The notes beneath the pieces were generated by a model, which saw only the letters and a program-made list of their open reading frames with translations, made no database searches and had not been told where the DNA came from. Both the position numbers and the translations under genes were made by a program. A DNA stretch of 64,000 bases from Marinomonas sp. UCMA 3892 (lineage in GTDB: Bacteria; Pseudomonadota; Gammaproteobacteria; Pseudomonadales; Marinomonadaceae): assembly GCF_012726345.1 (NCBI RefSeq), contig NZ_PTXN01000009.1, positions 124,001 to 188,000 of the forward strand, given 5' to 3'. Shown piece by piece: positions 45,181-55,977 of the stretch. Numbering within the stretch: position 1 is the first letter of the stretch; each line of letters starts with the position of its first letter.

Positions 45181-46188
45181 TTATTTAAAGTTAACCAGAC
45201 CTACAGCATTGCGTAAATCTGAAATCCTTCCACGTGCACGAGCGCGGGCTTTCTCTGCTCCTGCTTGCAAAATCTCTTCTACATGAGCAGGGTTAGCCAT
45301 CAACTCTTTGTATTTTTCACGCGGCTCAGATAGTTGACCATTGATCAATGCAAAAAGTTCCTTCTTAGCTTCACCCCATGCAATACCATCCGCAAAATTC
45401 TGACGCATTTGCGCTGTTTGCTCAGACGTTGCAAACGCTTTATAGATATCAAACACAGTAGAATCTTCAGGGTCTTTCGCTTCACCAGGTTCTAACAAGT
45501 TTGTTTTGATTTTATTAATACCTTTTTGCAGTTGCTTTTCAGTATCAAATAAAGGAATCGTATTGTTGTAGCTCTTACTCATCTTGCGGCCATCTAGACC
45601 TTTCAAGATAGAACCTTCTTCGCCTACTACCGCTTCAGGCAAAACAAAATGTTCACCAAACAAATGATTAAAACGCCCCGCAATATCTCGAGCCATTTCA
45701 ATATGCTGGATTTGGTCACGACCTACTGGCACTTTATGTGCGTTGAAGGTCAAAATATCAGCCGCCATTAATACTGGGTAGCAAAACAAGCCCATGGTAG
45801 TACCAAAGTCAGGATCTTGACCATTGGCAAGGTTTTCATCCACCGCTGCTTTATAGGCATGCGCACGGTTCATCAAACCTTTTGCAGTAACGCAAGTTAA
45901 TAGCCAATTCAATTCAGCGATTTCAGGAATATCAGACTGACGATAAAAAGTTGCTTTGTCGGTATCTAGGCCACACGCTAGCCAGGTCGCCGCGATTTCC
46001 AAACGAGACTGTTTCACGCGCTCAGGATCCTGACACTTGATCAACGCATGATAGTCCGCAAGAAAGAAGAAAGATTCCGTATTATCTTGACGGCTTGCTT
46101 CGATCGCTGGACGAATAGCTCCCACATAGTTTCCTAAATGCGGAGTGCCTGTGGTGGTAACACCAGTTAAAACAATTTCTTTTGCCAT
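45181..46188 (-). CDS. trpS: Tryptophanyl-tRNA synthetase
   Basis: A 335-residue class I synthetase. The HIGH-type motif is [10 protein letters not shown] (16-25), and KMSKS is present as [10 protein letters not shown]. Rossmann-fold catalytic residues and length fit the bacterial enzyme. Confidence 0.97.
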   Translation of the reverse strand: MAKEIVLTGVTTTGTPHLGNYVGAIRPAIEASRQDNTESFFFLADYHALIKCQDPERVKQSRLEIAATWLACGLDTDKATFYRQSDIPEIAELNWLLTCVTAKGLMNRAHAYKAAVDENLANGQDPDFGTTMGLFCYPVLMAADILTFNAHKVPVGRDQIQHIEMARDIAGRFNHLFGEHFVLPEAVVGEEGSILKGLDGRKMSKSYNNTIPLFDTEKQLQKGINKIKTNLLEPGEAKDPEDSTVFDIYKAFATSEQTAQMRQNFADGIAWGEAKKELFALINGQLSEPREKYKELMANPAHVEEILQAGAEKARARARGRISDLRNAVGLVNFK

Positions 46189-46363
46189 TGTGGTACTCTT
46201 TCCTTACTTTACACAGAGTTAAATTGTCATTGCTTGAAAATGTAAATGCCGCTTACCCTACCATAAAAAAACGACAGCAAGAATCACCCATTACGATTAT
46301 TTAGCCCTATGTTTTACAAGCCTTTCTAACCGTTAATGAATAATGGAGCCGATTCATTGAATA

Positions 46364-48283
46364 TCAATGCCACAGCTCACTAATTAGGCCAGAATCACGT
46401 TGAATACGTGAACTGGTAGCTGAACGAATCAAACCGCTCGATCCCCACAAGATAAACATCTTCTTCGCCCGGGTAATGCCAGTATAAAGCAACTCCTTGG
46501 TTAAAACTGGCGAAGGTGTCATAGGCAATAACAAGGCAACCTGATCAAATTCAGAACCTTGGGATTTATGTACCGTCATCGCAAAGACCACTTCGAATTC
46601 ACTTAAACGACTCGGCAGCAAACCAGTAAAAGAACCATCAGGCTGCATAAACCACACACGAAGACGCTGAAACTCGTCAGGCATACAAAGACCTATATCT
46701 CCGTTAAACAAGCCTAGTGCTGCATCGTTTCGAGTTAACATCACGGCTTTTCCCGGATACCAAACATGGGGATCTTTTACTCGCCCACGTTGATAAAAAT
46801 AGTGTTCCAGCTGAGCATTCACCTTCTCGACACCAAACTCACCTTGGCGAACAGCAGTCAATATCTGATAACGTGAGAACACACTGTACAGCTTGGCAAT
46901 GTCTAGATTCTGACGCACCGCTTCCCAGTACTCGTCATAACCTTTAGCTAATGTCGCAATATCGGCCTTGGTTTGCCCTTCTTCTGGCGTTCGCCATTCA
47001 ACATCTGCGTAATTAGACTGCAAGCAACGCAATACTGCTTGGCTGTTACCTGCATTCATAGCTTTTGCCAAGTGTCCGATGCCACTATTAGCGTCAAAGC
47101 GATAACTGGTGCGTAGCAAAGTAAGCGCTCGGCTAATAGCTGGAGCGGATAGATTCTCAAATGGGGCCAAGTGTTCTCCCGTCAGCTGACTCAGACGCTC
47201 TGCCCACCCCGGCTGAAAATACACCTCTTCAATTCCGTAGGATAAATCTCCCAGCACACTGCCCGCTTCTACGGATGCCAACTGATCTTTATCGCCCAGT
47301 AAAATTAGTCGGCCATTCGGCGGCATCGCATCAATCAATTTCGCCATCATCGGTAAATCCACCATGGACACTTCATCCACCAGCAACACATCCAGATGCA
47401 AAGGATTGTCTTTATTGTGCTTAAAACGGCTACGTCCAAATTCGCTGCCTAATAAGCGATGTAAGGTGCTGGCTTGTTCCGGAATGGCGAACTTAACGTC
47501 GTCACTTAATGGCAAATCTGCTTTGGCTTTTGAAATAGATTCAGTTAAACGAGCAGCTGCTTTCCCAGTAGGAGCCGCCAGCTCAATACGCAACAACTTA
47601 CCTTCAGCAAGTGACTGAGCCACCAGTAACGCCAATAGACGAGTGACAGTTGTTGTCTTTCCAGTTCCTGGGCCACCGCTGATCACAGAAAAAGGCAAAC
47701 TAGCGGCATTGGCTACAGCGACTTTTTGCCAATCTACCTCTTCAGACTGAGTAGGGAAAAGTTGCATCAATAATCCAGCATCCACAGCAAAAGGCGCAAC
47801 AGAAAACTGACCTTTGAGATAATTCAGCACCTGTTGTTCATATTGGAAATAACGATACAAATACAAACGCGTACCAGCGAGTACCATTGGACTCTCATTC
47901 ACCTTGCCCGCTGACGAAACCAATCGGCTGCCTTGCAAAACAGCGCACCAATCAGCCGCATTCTTTACCTTACAGCTTGCAAGAACCGCTCGTAATTCTT
48001 CTAATTCAATGCCTTCAGGCGGTCTATTCCAAATGCTCTCAAGATCAATACAAATATGACCGCCACCAAGATAAGCACTGCATAAAGCGCCCGCTATGTG
48101 AACGGCTAAATGATCCTCTTTGGCATGATGCGCCAATTGCTCAATCCATTGGCAATCAATGGCACGTAGAACCCCTCTGGCTTGCCAATCTGACAAACTG
48201 AATGACGTTGCAGTAGGAAAGTTTTCTTCAAGCGTTTTTTCATTAAGAAAGTCGAGCAAACCTAGTTGGTTAGAAAAGTCCAT
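46364..48283 (-). CDS. recD: Exodeoxyribonuclease V subunit alpha
   Basis: A 639-residue 5'-3' helicase of the RecBCD complex. It has Walker A SGGPGTGKTTTVTRL, the DEVSMVDLPMM Walker B, GDKDQLASVEAGSVL and the C-terminal motif VHKSQGSEFD/YTGITRAK. The ATG at 48283 has GGAG nine bases upstream and overlaps the recB end. It completes the recC-recB-recD operon. Confidence 0.95.
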   Translation of the reverse strand: MDFSNQLGLLDFLNEKTLEENFPTATSFSLSDWQARGVLRAIDCQWIEQLAHHAKEDHLAVHIAGALCSAYLGGGHICIDLESIWNRPPEGIELEELRAVLASCKVKNAADWCAVLQGSRLVSSAGKVNESPMVLAGTRLYLYRYFQYEQQVLNYLKGQFSVAPFAVDAGLLMQLFPTQSEEVDWQKVAVANAASLPFSVISGGPGTGKTTTVTRLLALLVAQSLAEGKLLRIELAAPTGKAAARLTESISKAKADLPLSDDVKFAIPEQASTLHRLLGSEFGRSRFKHNKDNPLHLDVLLVDEVSMVDLPMMAKLIDAMPPNGRLILLGDKDQLASVEAGSVLGDLSYGIEEVYFQPGWAERLSQLTGEHLAPFENLSAPAISRALTLLRTSYRFDANSGIGHLAKAMNAGNSQAVLRCLQSNYADVEWRTPEEGQTKADIATLAKGYDEYWEAVRQNLDIAKLYSVFSRYQILTAVRQGEFGVEKVNAQLEHYFYQRGRVKDPHVWYPGKAVMLTRNDAALGLFNGDIGLCMPDEFQRLRVWFMQPDGSFTGLLPSRLSEFEVVFAMTVHKSQGSEFDQVALLLPMTPSPVLTKELLYTGITRAKKMFILWGSSGLIRSATSSRIQRDSGLISELWH

Positions 48284-51200
48284 ATTGCACGGCTCCTTCA
48301 TTTGATGAGTCATTCTGCGCTTTATCTAAGCTGTCGCCGCTAAACAAGGCATCCAGTGCATTTACATGCTCAAGTGTTAAACGACTTTGGAAAATACCCG
48401 TTTGCTGTTCTGGCTGCATACCACGGAGGAATAAATACACCACGCCGCCAACATGTTTGTTGTAATCATAATTTGGCAAACGCTGCTTCAATAAGCGATG
48501 CAAAGCCAAGGTATAAAGCTGATATTGCAAATCGTATCTGTGCTCAGCAATAGCATGAACCAGCTTCTCTGGCTCATAATCGGCAAAGTCGTCACCCAGG
48601 TAGTTCGACTTATAATCCAACACGTAATAGCGACCTTGGTACTCAAACAACAAATCGATAAAACCTTTTAACATGCCTTTTAACGGGCGATCCTGAATCA
48701 TCGGCGCGACTTTAGATACATCATCATGCTCACGAGAAATACGGTCCAGTTGCAAGGCGTTCATACCCGTCACAGGAATAAAAAACTCCATTTCTTTACG
48801 ACAAGCCGATGGCACCAAACTCCCCAGACTCATTCCCGCCATTAACTCGGTGTTAACGATATCAGGCAACCATTCGCTCAATACATCTTGCCATTCATCA
48901 AAACCCTGGCGTTCGTAGAAATTAGCCATCAGCTTATGGTGACTGGTTTTTAATAAATCTTTAAAGCTCGGATTAGCAGACACATCATGCAATGCTTTGC
49001 CTTCCAGCGTGTCATGCAAGAAAGTCCCCGGCTTTGCGCCTTTAGGAAAGGTGAAACGATTCTTTTCCGGTTCCTTTTGCGATAGCTCCAATGGCGACTC
49101 AGGCACTTCCATATTGTCCAGCAAAGGATCGACAAAACGCGTCATTTCATCCAAACCGGGTACACTTTCATCATGACGCTCTTTATCTTCCACCACCAGC
49201 GAGGAATAACTGCCGACCCACCAATCTCGTTCCACACGTCCGGTAAACTCCCTTGCATGAGGTTCGATTAATTCGTCCTGAACCTTATTAAAAGCCGCCA
49301 TTTTGAATCGTGGTAAACGCTGCGGTTCATCAGGCAAATCCAATAACTGCATTTGACCATCTTGATAACGCTCACAAAGACGCTCAAGACTTGGGTACAA
49401 ATCACCAGCCTCAAGCGACTCGCCTTCACCAATCAGAGCACCAACCCCACTCAAATGGACATAGGACACGGCACCACGCGTCTTATTCGAGCTTTTACCT
49501 ACTTCCATTGAGCCAATAAAACAGGCCTCTTTAGAGCGAGTTAACGCCACATAAGCCAAACGAATTTCCGCCGCGTACAGTTCCTCTTTGTGCAACTCGG
49601 TTTGCGCTTCATCAGGATCAATAGCGATCCACAATTGCTGCTGAGCATCGTGATACAAAGCGGAACTGTCCTGATCGCGATACGGCGTAAGCGCGAAAGG
49701 CAAATAGACTATTGGATATTCCAAGCCCTTACTTTTGTGAATGGTGACGATTCGAACCAGTTCCGCGTCGGTTTCAAGTCGAATCTTTTGCTCGTCGCTG
49801 TTACCGTTTGGATTTTGAATCGCCAATCTGAGATAACGTAAAACACCTTCTTTAGAGTCCAACTCAAGAGACTTCTGCTGGAGCTTTTCGGTCAAATGCA
49901 AAAAGTCAGTTAAACGTCGTTCGCCGCCCGTATGGCTGAGAATGTTCGCGGCCAAAGACACATCCTGCATAAACTCACGCAACATGGGCAACAAGCCTTG
50001 CTTGTCCCAGAGTTCCAAATAATCTCGGAATGCTTGCCCCCATTTCTCATACACCACATCGTCGTGATTTAACGTATCCAAGTCTTCCAATGACCAATCA
50101 ACCAAACTGGTTGCCAATGCCGAGCGCAGTTTACTTTCTTGTCCATTGGATAAAATCGCCGTCAGCACGATCAATAGCTCTCGTGCCTCAACCGTTTCAA
50201 ACACCGAACCTTTGTCACTCAGATACACACTGGCGATACCGCGCTGACGCAATGCATCTTTCAAGGCATTGGCTTGGCTAAAGTTAGTCACCAATAAGGC
50301 AACATCTTTTGGTCGCACGCCTTTGCCATCAATTATGGCCTCGCCTTGCTGCCCTTCTAGCAACAACTCATGAAGATGCGCCGCGCAGGACTCAGCCATG
50401 GTTTGACGATACTCTTTGGCGGAAACTGGCTCGTCACTGCTTTGATACAAAAACTGCAATGCGGCTTGCGTTTGACCTTGTCGAGAAAAACCACTAGCGA
50501 TGCCACGGTCTTGTACTTCAACAAAAGGAATTCCGGTGACGCGAAAGGGTTCCGCTTGCGTGGTAAAAAGCCCATTAACCGACCGAATCATAGCAGCAGA
50601 AGAACGATAGTTAGTCGCCAATGAATAAACGCTATCAACCCGTTTTTTGGCGGCCAAATAGGTGTAAATATCCGCTCCACGAAAGGCATAAATCGCCTGT
50701 TTTGGATCGCCGATCATGATCAAGCCTAAGGCGTTTTGGTCCACTTGCGCTGGCGCATAAATAGTCGAGAAGATTCGATACTGCACCGCATCCGTATCTT
50801 GAAACTCATCGATCAAGGCAATGGGATAAAGATGACGAATACGCTCCGCCAACTTGCCCGCTTCGTCTTGGGCGAGTGCCACATCCAGCGAAGTCAGCAA
50901 ATCCGTAAAGGTCAACGATTGCGTGCTGCGCTTCCAGCGTTTCATACGTTCTTGTGTTTGCTGCCAAAGCTGAGTTAACAATACGGCTTTTAATCGCCCC
51001 GCATCGGGAAAGCTTTCACGCAACGCCTGCACCAAAGCAAAAAACTCGTGAGCCGGCAGGTCGCCGCCTTTGCTCAATCGGCTGGCGTGTTCATTGGTAT
51101 CAAATTTTTCTAGGCTTTTGTCTAGTTCAAAACGCGTCGAGTTCGCCCATTGAGTCATGGCTTGAATGTCTTTCGACGGATCTTTACGCCAAAAGGTGCG

Positions 51201-51992
51201 TTTAATGCCACTGCGTTCAAGGGCATCAATGATGTCTTGCGACTGAGCCAGCCACATGGCGCGCACCGCCATCATGGTTTCTTGCGCCTGACTTAGCGCA
51301 CTTTCCCAATCATAATCTGGCACAGCGATTTTGGCGTCAGGCTGATTGTTCAGTAAGTATAAGTCTTTCAACAAGGCATCTGGATTCGACCAAATCGGCT
51401 GAATTAAAGCGGCCTTGGTGTCGTCCATTGGATAAAACACACTGCGCCAAACGTCTTTCACCGCCATAGACAGCGGAGCCAGTTCGTCTGTCTCAATGGT
51501 TTGTTGGAACAACATACGGCTTTCAAAAGCATTCTGGCTCAACATTCGCTGACAAAAACCATGAATGGTAAATACCGCCGCTTCGTCCATTTGCTTTTCG
51601 GCATACAGCAGCTTTTCAATAGCGCCAGCGCGTTGCTCATCTGACATTTGCACTAGCCAATCAGCCAGAAATACATCACTACTTTCGCCTTGCAACAAGG
51701 CTTTTCGTGCAGCACGTATGCGTCCACGAATCCGCGCTTTTAGCTCGGCTGTGGCGGCTTCGGTAAAGGTCACCACCAAGATTTGATCAACTGTCAGAGG
51801 CTTGTCTAAATCTCCAGCCTGTCCGGTTGGAACCAGCAAACGCAAATACAAGTTGGCAATAGTATAAGTTTTACCCGTCCCTGCGCTGGCTTCTATCAAG
51901 CGTTTGCTAAACAGCGGGAAGGTTAAGGCATTCAGCGGCTCAGGAATCATATTCAAACCTTCAGTTTGAGCGGACTCAGAAGAGAAACTCAT
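48270..51992 (-). CDS. recB: Exodeoxyribonuclease V subunit beta
   Basis: A 1240-residue helicase-nuclease. The N-terminal UvrD-type motor has Walker [24 protein letters not shown] and VTIHKSKGLEYPIVY. The C-terminal nuclease domain (about 930-1240) has GFIDLLFEYQGRYYVLDYKSNYLG, the Asp-Asp-Lys active site. The start is the ATG at 51992, overlapping the recC stop (ATGA) with GGAGG upstream. It repairs double-strand breaks and degrades foreign linear DNA, such as that produced by the type I system. Confidence 0.96.
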   Translation of the reverse strand: MSFSSESAQTEGLNMIPEPLNALTFPLFSKRLIEASAGTGKTYTIANLYLRLLVPTGQAGDLDKPLTVDQILVVTFTEAATAELKARIRGRIRAARKALLQGESSDVFLADWLVQMSDEQRAGAIEKLLYAEKQMDEAAVFTIHGFCQRMLSQNAFESRMLFQQTIETDELAPLSMAVKDVWRSVFYPMDDTKAALIQPIWSNPDALLKDLYLLNNQPDAKIAVPDYDWESALSQAQETMMAVRAMWLAQSQDIIDALERSGIKRTFWRKDPSKDIQAMTQWANSTRFELDKSLEKFDTNEHASRLSKGGDLPAHEFFALVQALRESFPDAGRLKAVLLTQLWQQTQERMKRWKRSTQSLTFTDLLTSLDVALAQDEAGKLAERIRHLYPIALIDEFQDTDAVQYRIFSTIYAPAQVDQNALGLIMIGDPKQAIYAFRGADIYTYLAAKKRVDSVYSLATNYRSSAAMIRSVNGLFTTQAEPFRVTGIPFVEVQDRGIASGFSRQGQTQAALQFLYQSSDEPVSAKEYRQTMAESCAAHLHELLLEGQQGEAIIDGKGVRPKDVALLVTNFSQANALKDALRQRGIASVYLSDKGSVFETVEARELLIVLTAILSNGQESKLRSALATSLVDWSLEDLDTLNHDDVVYEKWGQAFRDYLELWDKQGLLPMLREFMQDVSLAANILSHTGGERRLTDFLHLTEKLQQKSLELDSKEGVLRYLRLAIQNPNGNSDEQKIRLETDAELVRIVTIHKSKGLEYPIVYLPFALTPYRDQDSSALYHDAQQQLWIAIDPDEAQTELHKEELYAAEIRLAYVALTRSKEACFIGSMEVGKSSNKTRGAVSYVHLSGVGALIGEGESLEAGDLYPSLERLCERYQDGQMQLLDLPDEPQRLPRFKMAAFNKVQDELIEPHAREFTGRVERDWWVGSYSSLVVEDKERHDESVPGLDEMTRFVDPLLDNMEVPESPLELSQKEPEKNRFTFPKGAKPGTFLHDTLEGKALHDVSANPSFKDLLKTSHHKLMANFYERQGFDEWQDVLSEWLPDIVNTELMAGMSLGSLVPSACRKEMEFFIPVTGMNALQLDRISREHDDVSKVAPMIQDRPLKGMLKGFIDLLFEYQGRYYVLDYKSNYLGDDFADYEPEKLVHAIAEHRYDLQYQLYTLALHRLLKQRLPNYDYNKHVGGVVYLFLRGMQPEQQTGIFQSRLTLEHVNALDALFSGDSLDKAQNDSSNEGAVQYGLF

Positions 51993-54900
51993 TCTATGAC
52001 CTCCAAGTGACGATGCATGGGCAACCAAATTTGCTCACATAAAGAGACAAACTGAGCCTTTTGACGATTTAAATCCGGAAAATAACGCTGCCAATAGGCA
52101 TCATCGACTTCACTGCGAGTAAACGCAGAACTGTTGTCTTGATAAAGTTTCAACGCCTGCTCCCAAGCGATATCGGCATCCTCAAGGGTCTTGCTGGAAC
52201 AATAGCTTTTACACCATGCATCTGCGCTTTTAGCCGGTAAAGCAATAGGCTGACACAAGCCTTGTTGCAACAACGCCAGCATAGTATTCAGATAATCTTG
52301 GGCATCGTTCGGTGGAATGATAATAAAACTGTGCTGTAGCAACTTGCCGGTTTTAGTCAAATTAATTAGGTGATGCTCTTTGGGTGTACCTTGCGCGCAC
52401 AAGGCTAAGTGCTCGATCCACATCTGCATTTTTTGATGTGCCGATAAATCACCAATGCGATAAGATAAGCGCGTCATCGCGGTTGGCAAATCCAACCAGG
52501 CTTGCAGCACAATGCTCCCCATTGCCAAATTCACCTCAATAGGCTCGCACTCTTCCAAAGCGTAACCTTGCAACACAGACAATAACTGACGGCATTGACC
52601 ACGGCTCTGCTGCAAAGACAAACGTCCTAACGCGCCGTAAGGCAAAGCCCCCATTAGAGACAAACGCTCAACGAACTGATCTTCATCGCCTTTTAGCATG
52701 GCTTGCAGCAAGCCTTCGCGTAATTGGTAGCCCGCCAAGCCATCTAAAGCAAACGGCTCATCTTCTTTTTCTTCCTCTTCTTGCAGGCTTAAATAGGCTT
52801 TCAATCGACGCTGGGTAAAGTAACGAGTCGGATGCCCGATGAATCGTGACAATTCATCCAGTGCTAAATCTATCCTTGGTTGTTCCAAGCCCTCCAACGG
52901 AGAAAACGCCTGAGCCTCATCGTCTACTGGAACGCTAAGCAAAGCGGGCAACCACTGCTCGTCGTAGCTGTACAAGCGCTTATCAAATTGATCAGTAGAT
53001 TCGTGCGACGAGCCTTGTGGCTGAAAGTAATAAGCCGCGTTGAAAGGCTGTAAAGGATGTTCGAGAATCAATTTTTCTAACAAGGCTTTCTGTGCGTCAT
53101 CTGGCGTTAATGCTTGATCACCTTCAAACACGCAACTCTGGCCGATGTATTCCAATAACTCGCTTACTAAGATCGACGGATTCTTTTCGCTGTTGTCTTG
53201 AATGCTGCGACCAACATAACTGATATAGAAACAATCTCGGGCTGACATTAAGGCTTCAAGAAACAAATATTTATCGTCTTCCCGTCGACTTCGGTCGCCG
53301 CTGCGATATTGTCCGACCATCAGGTCAAATCCCATCGGCGCCACGCTACGTGGATAATCACCCTCGTTTAAACCCAACACACAAATCACTTTAAACGGCA
53401 CCGAGCGCATTGGCATCAAGGTACAAAAATTCACTCGTCCCGCTAGGAATCGTTGACCGCCTTGGGATTCTTGCAATAACGGCGACAGCAGCTGACGTAA
53501 CACTTGCTGATCCAATGGTGCATCAAAATGCGCTTGCTGCCATTGCAGCGTTAACGCGTCTAGCTGCTTACTCAACAAGGCAGGAAACGCATCGTCTTCG
53601 TCAACCAAAAAGAATCGTTCCGCCAAATAATACAAGGTCGAAATCCATTCTTTCGGGGCGAGAGATTCCATCAATTTCGCTTGAGCATCGTTAATGGCAA
53701 CTAAAAACTCGGCGAGTTTACCGGCCACAGACGCTTCCAAACCTTCCACATCACCATAACTTAACGTGCCTTCCCAAATATGGTCATGTCCCATGGCATA
53801 ACCCAATAACATGCGGCGCACGCCATTCAGCCAAGTATGAGATTCTTGCATCGGTAAATCATGCTGTTGAGCGGTTTTGCCATCCAATCCCCAGCGAATG
53901 CCGACTTCTGTCGACCACTGTCGAATACGCTCTAACTCGTCAGCGGTTAGCTCAAAACGCGCCAACACAGCAGGAACTTCCAATACACTGATCAATTCAG
54001 ATAAGGTAAAACGGCTTTCCCCCAAACCGAGCAAATACAAATAGGCATCAACAATTGGGTTTTCCATGCCGCCAGATTGGTCAATCAAAGCAAATGGAAT
54101 GTGTTTTCTGCCCTGTGCGCTACCTTTAACAGAACCGAAGACCGCCTTAACAAACGGACTGTAAGTATTCACGTCGGGCAACATGACGATAATGTCTTTT
54201 GGCGTCAGGCTCGGATCGCTCTCGAACATTTGCAAAAGCTGATCGTGCAGCACTTCCACTTCGCGCAATGGGCTGTGGCACAAATGCACACGAATACTTT
54301 GATCGTCCGCAGCGATAGGATGTCGATAGCTCGCATCGCGAATCTTGGCGTCTCGCTCTTGTTGCGAGCCATGGTTTTCTAGGGTCAGCACATCTTGCTG
54401 AATCCATTGTAGTAGCCCTGTCGATTGCTCAGTACGATAATCTTCGAATACTTCCAGCTCGTTATCGGCCATTTCTTGTAACTGGGCAATATAATCACGA
54501 CCTAGTCGCCCCCAGCTTGCCAACAATGGGTTTGCGTCCAAATGCAAGGTATCGGTACTCAGTCCTGGTTTAAGGGTTTGGCGTTTTATTTCTCGACCTA
54601 AGTAATGTTTATCAACCACATCGCCCCAGTAAAAACGGCAAGGGTTCTGCAAAAACAAGTGCACATCAATCCAGCCAGACGCGGCCAGAACTCGAAGAGA
54701 CTCAAGAGTATTGGGTGGTAGCGAAGACACGCCAAAAATGAAAATTCGCTCAGGAACACCAACTGGTCGCGCAGAGGATTGAGTTTTGTCATGCAAGGCT
54801 TCAATAAGATTGCCACGATGATAAAGCGACGTGCCCCGCTGGCTGACATCAGCGACCAAGTCTCGCCAAAAAATGGCTTGCCAAGGTTGTTGCTCAAAGA

Positions 54901-55384
54901 TGGCTGTCAACTTGGGGTCTTGTGCTTCGCCACCTTCCCAAGACTTAATCCAATCAGGGCGATACACCAGATATTGGTCATAAATATCGGCAATGCTACT
55001 ACATAACTGAAAGCGGCGGATCTGGGTATCGTCTTCTTCAAGATACCAACTCAACGCCTGAAATTCTGGTTCGCCAAGACGAGAGTCCAGCAAACGCATT
55101 AAGCGCCATACTAAGAAAGGCTTGTTAAATTCACTTTGCGCAGGAATATCGTCTAGACTTTGCGCAAAAGTTTGCCAAACAAAGGTAGAAGGCAAAGGAA
55201 ACACCAAACCCGCAGCAATAGAATGAGACTCGGCCAGAAACATCTTCAACCACTGCGCCATACCGGGGTTCTGCACCAAGATAAATTCATCATCAAACGG
55301 ATTTTCTGGCGGTGAAACAGCCAAAATCTTCGCAAGCAACACAGCCAAATCTTCTAGACGGTTACTTGTGTAAAGTTGAAACAT
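51989..55384 (-). CDS. recC: Exodeoxyribonuclease V subunit gamma
   Basis: A 1131-residue Chi-recognising subunit. It begins MFQLYTSNRLEDLAVLLA and has the RecC blocks LVQNPGMAQWLKMFLAE and CVLGLNEGDYPRS. Motor and nuclease folds are inactive in this subunit. It is first in the operon; the stop overlaps recB by 4 bases. Confidence 0.96.
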   Translation of the reverse strand: MFQLYTSNRLEDLAVLLAKILAVSPPENPFDDEFILVQNPGMAQWLKMFLAESHSIAAGLVFPLPSTFVWQTFAQSLDDIPAQSEFNKPFLVWRLMRLLDSRLGEPEFQALSWYLEEDDTQIRRFQLCSSIADIYDQYLVYRPDWIKSWEGGEAQDPKLTAIFEQQPWQAIFWRDLVADVSQRGTSLYHRGNLIEALHDKTQSSARPVGVPERIFIFGVSSLPPNTLESLRVLAASGWIDVHLFLQNPCRFYWGDVVDKHYLGREIKRQTLKPGLSTDTLHLDANPLLASWGRLGRDYIAQLQEMADNELEVFEDYRTEQSTGLLQWIQQDVLTLENHGSQQERDAKIRDASYRHPIAADDQSIRVHLCHSPLREVEVLHDQLLQMFESDPSLTPKDIIVMLPDVNTYSPFVKAVFGSVKGSAQGRKHIPFALIDQSGGMENPIVDAYLYLLGLGESRFTLSELISVLEVPAVLARFELTADELERIRQWSTEVGIRWGLDGKTAQQHDLPMQESHTWLNGVRRMLLGYAMGHDHIWEGTLSYGDVEGLEASVAGKLAEFLVAINDAQAKLMESLAPKEWISTLYYLAERFFLVDEDDAFPALLSKQLDALTLQWQQAHFDAPLDQQVLRQLLSPLLQESQGGQRFLAGRVNFCTLMPMRSVPFKVICVLGLNEGDYPRSVAPMGFDLMVGQYRSGDRSRREDDKYLFLEALMSARDCFYISYVGRSIQDNSEKNPSILVSELLEYIGQSCVFEGDQALTPDDAQKALLEKLILEHPLQPFNAAYYFQPQGSSHESTDQFDKRLYSYDEQWLPALLSVPVDDEAQAFSPLEGLEQPRIDLALDELSRFIGHPTRYFTQRRLKAYLSLQEEEEKEDEPFALDGLAGYQLREGLLQAMLKGDEDQFVERLSLMGALPYGALGRLSLQQSRGQCRQLLSVLQGYALEECEPIEVNLAMGSIVLQAWLDLPTAMTRLSYRIGDLSAHQKMQMWIEHLALCAQGTPKEHHLINLTKTGKLLQHSFIIIPPNDAQDYLNTMLALLQQGLCQPIALPAKSADAWCKSYCSSKTLEDADIAWEQALKLYQDNSSAFTRSEVDDAYWQRYFPDLNRQKAQFVSLCEQIWLPMHRHLEVIE

Positions 55385-55563
55385 GCACGAATCCTAGGCT
55401 TCAGAATAAGAGTCAAAAACAGTAACAGAGGACAAAAACTCACTCGCTCTGTCATTTAAGCAGCGATTTAGACAACAATGCCAAACAATGAATAAGCGTA
55501 ACCTTGGTAGAACCAAAAAAGAAGGACTGAATGCTTTAAATAAATCGGGAATGGGTAATTTAG

Positions 55564-55639
<76 letters not shown>

Positions 55640-55712
55640 ACAAAACGCTTAGCGTATGTGGACAGAATGTCCTGAGAATAGTGTTTCCAATCACGCTTTA
55701 TGTAAGAATAAT

Positions 55713-55788
55713 TGGTGGAGCCTAGCGGGATCGAACCGCTGACCTGTTCGCTGCCAGCGAACCGCTCTCCCAGCTGAGCTAAGGCCCC
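55713..55788 (-). tRNA. tRNA-Ala(GGC), copy 2
   Basis: Acceptor GGGGCCT/AGGCTCC, anticodon loop CTGGCAG with anticodon GGC, encoded CCA. It has the same anticodon as its neighbour, but the acceptor and anticodon stems differ. Confidence 0.93.
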
Positions 55789-55802
55789 GAAAACAGGCGA
55801 GA

Positions 55803-55831
55803 ATTTTATGGGCGCTTCCCAACCGTGTCAA
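55803..55831 (-). promoter_or_regulatory. Sigma70 promoter of the tRNA-Ala pair
   Basis: TTGACA and TAAAAT on the minus strand with a 17-base spacer, ending about 15 bases before the tRNA 5' end. Confidence 0.8.
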
Positions 55832-55977
55832 CCTTTTTGCAAACAAGGAGTAGGTTTTTTAGTAGCCAAAACAACAAAACCTAACACGCAGAACATTGTT
55901 ATGATGAGCGTACTTATGTTCTGATAGGTCTTTATTTCATCAATACTAAAAAAGCCTTATTAAATAAGAGAAGCTCA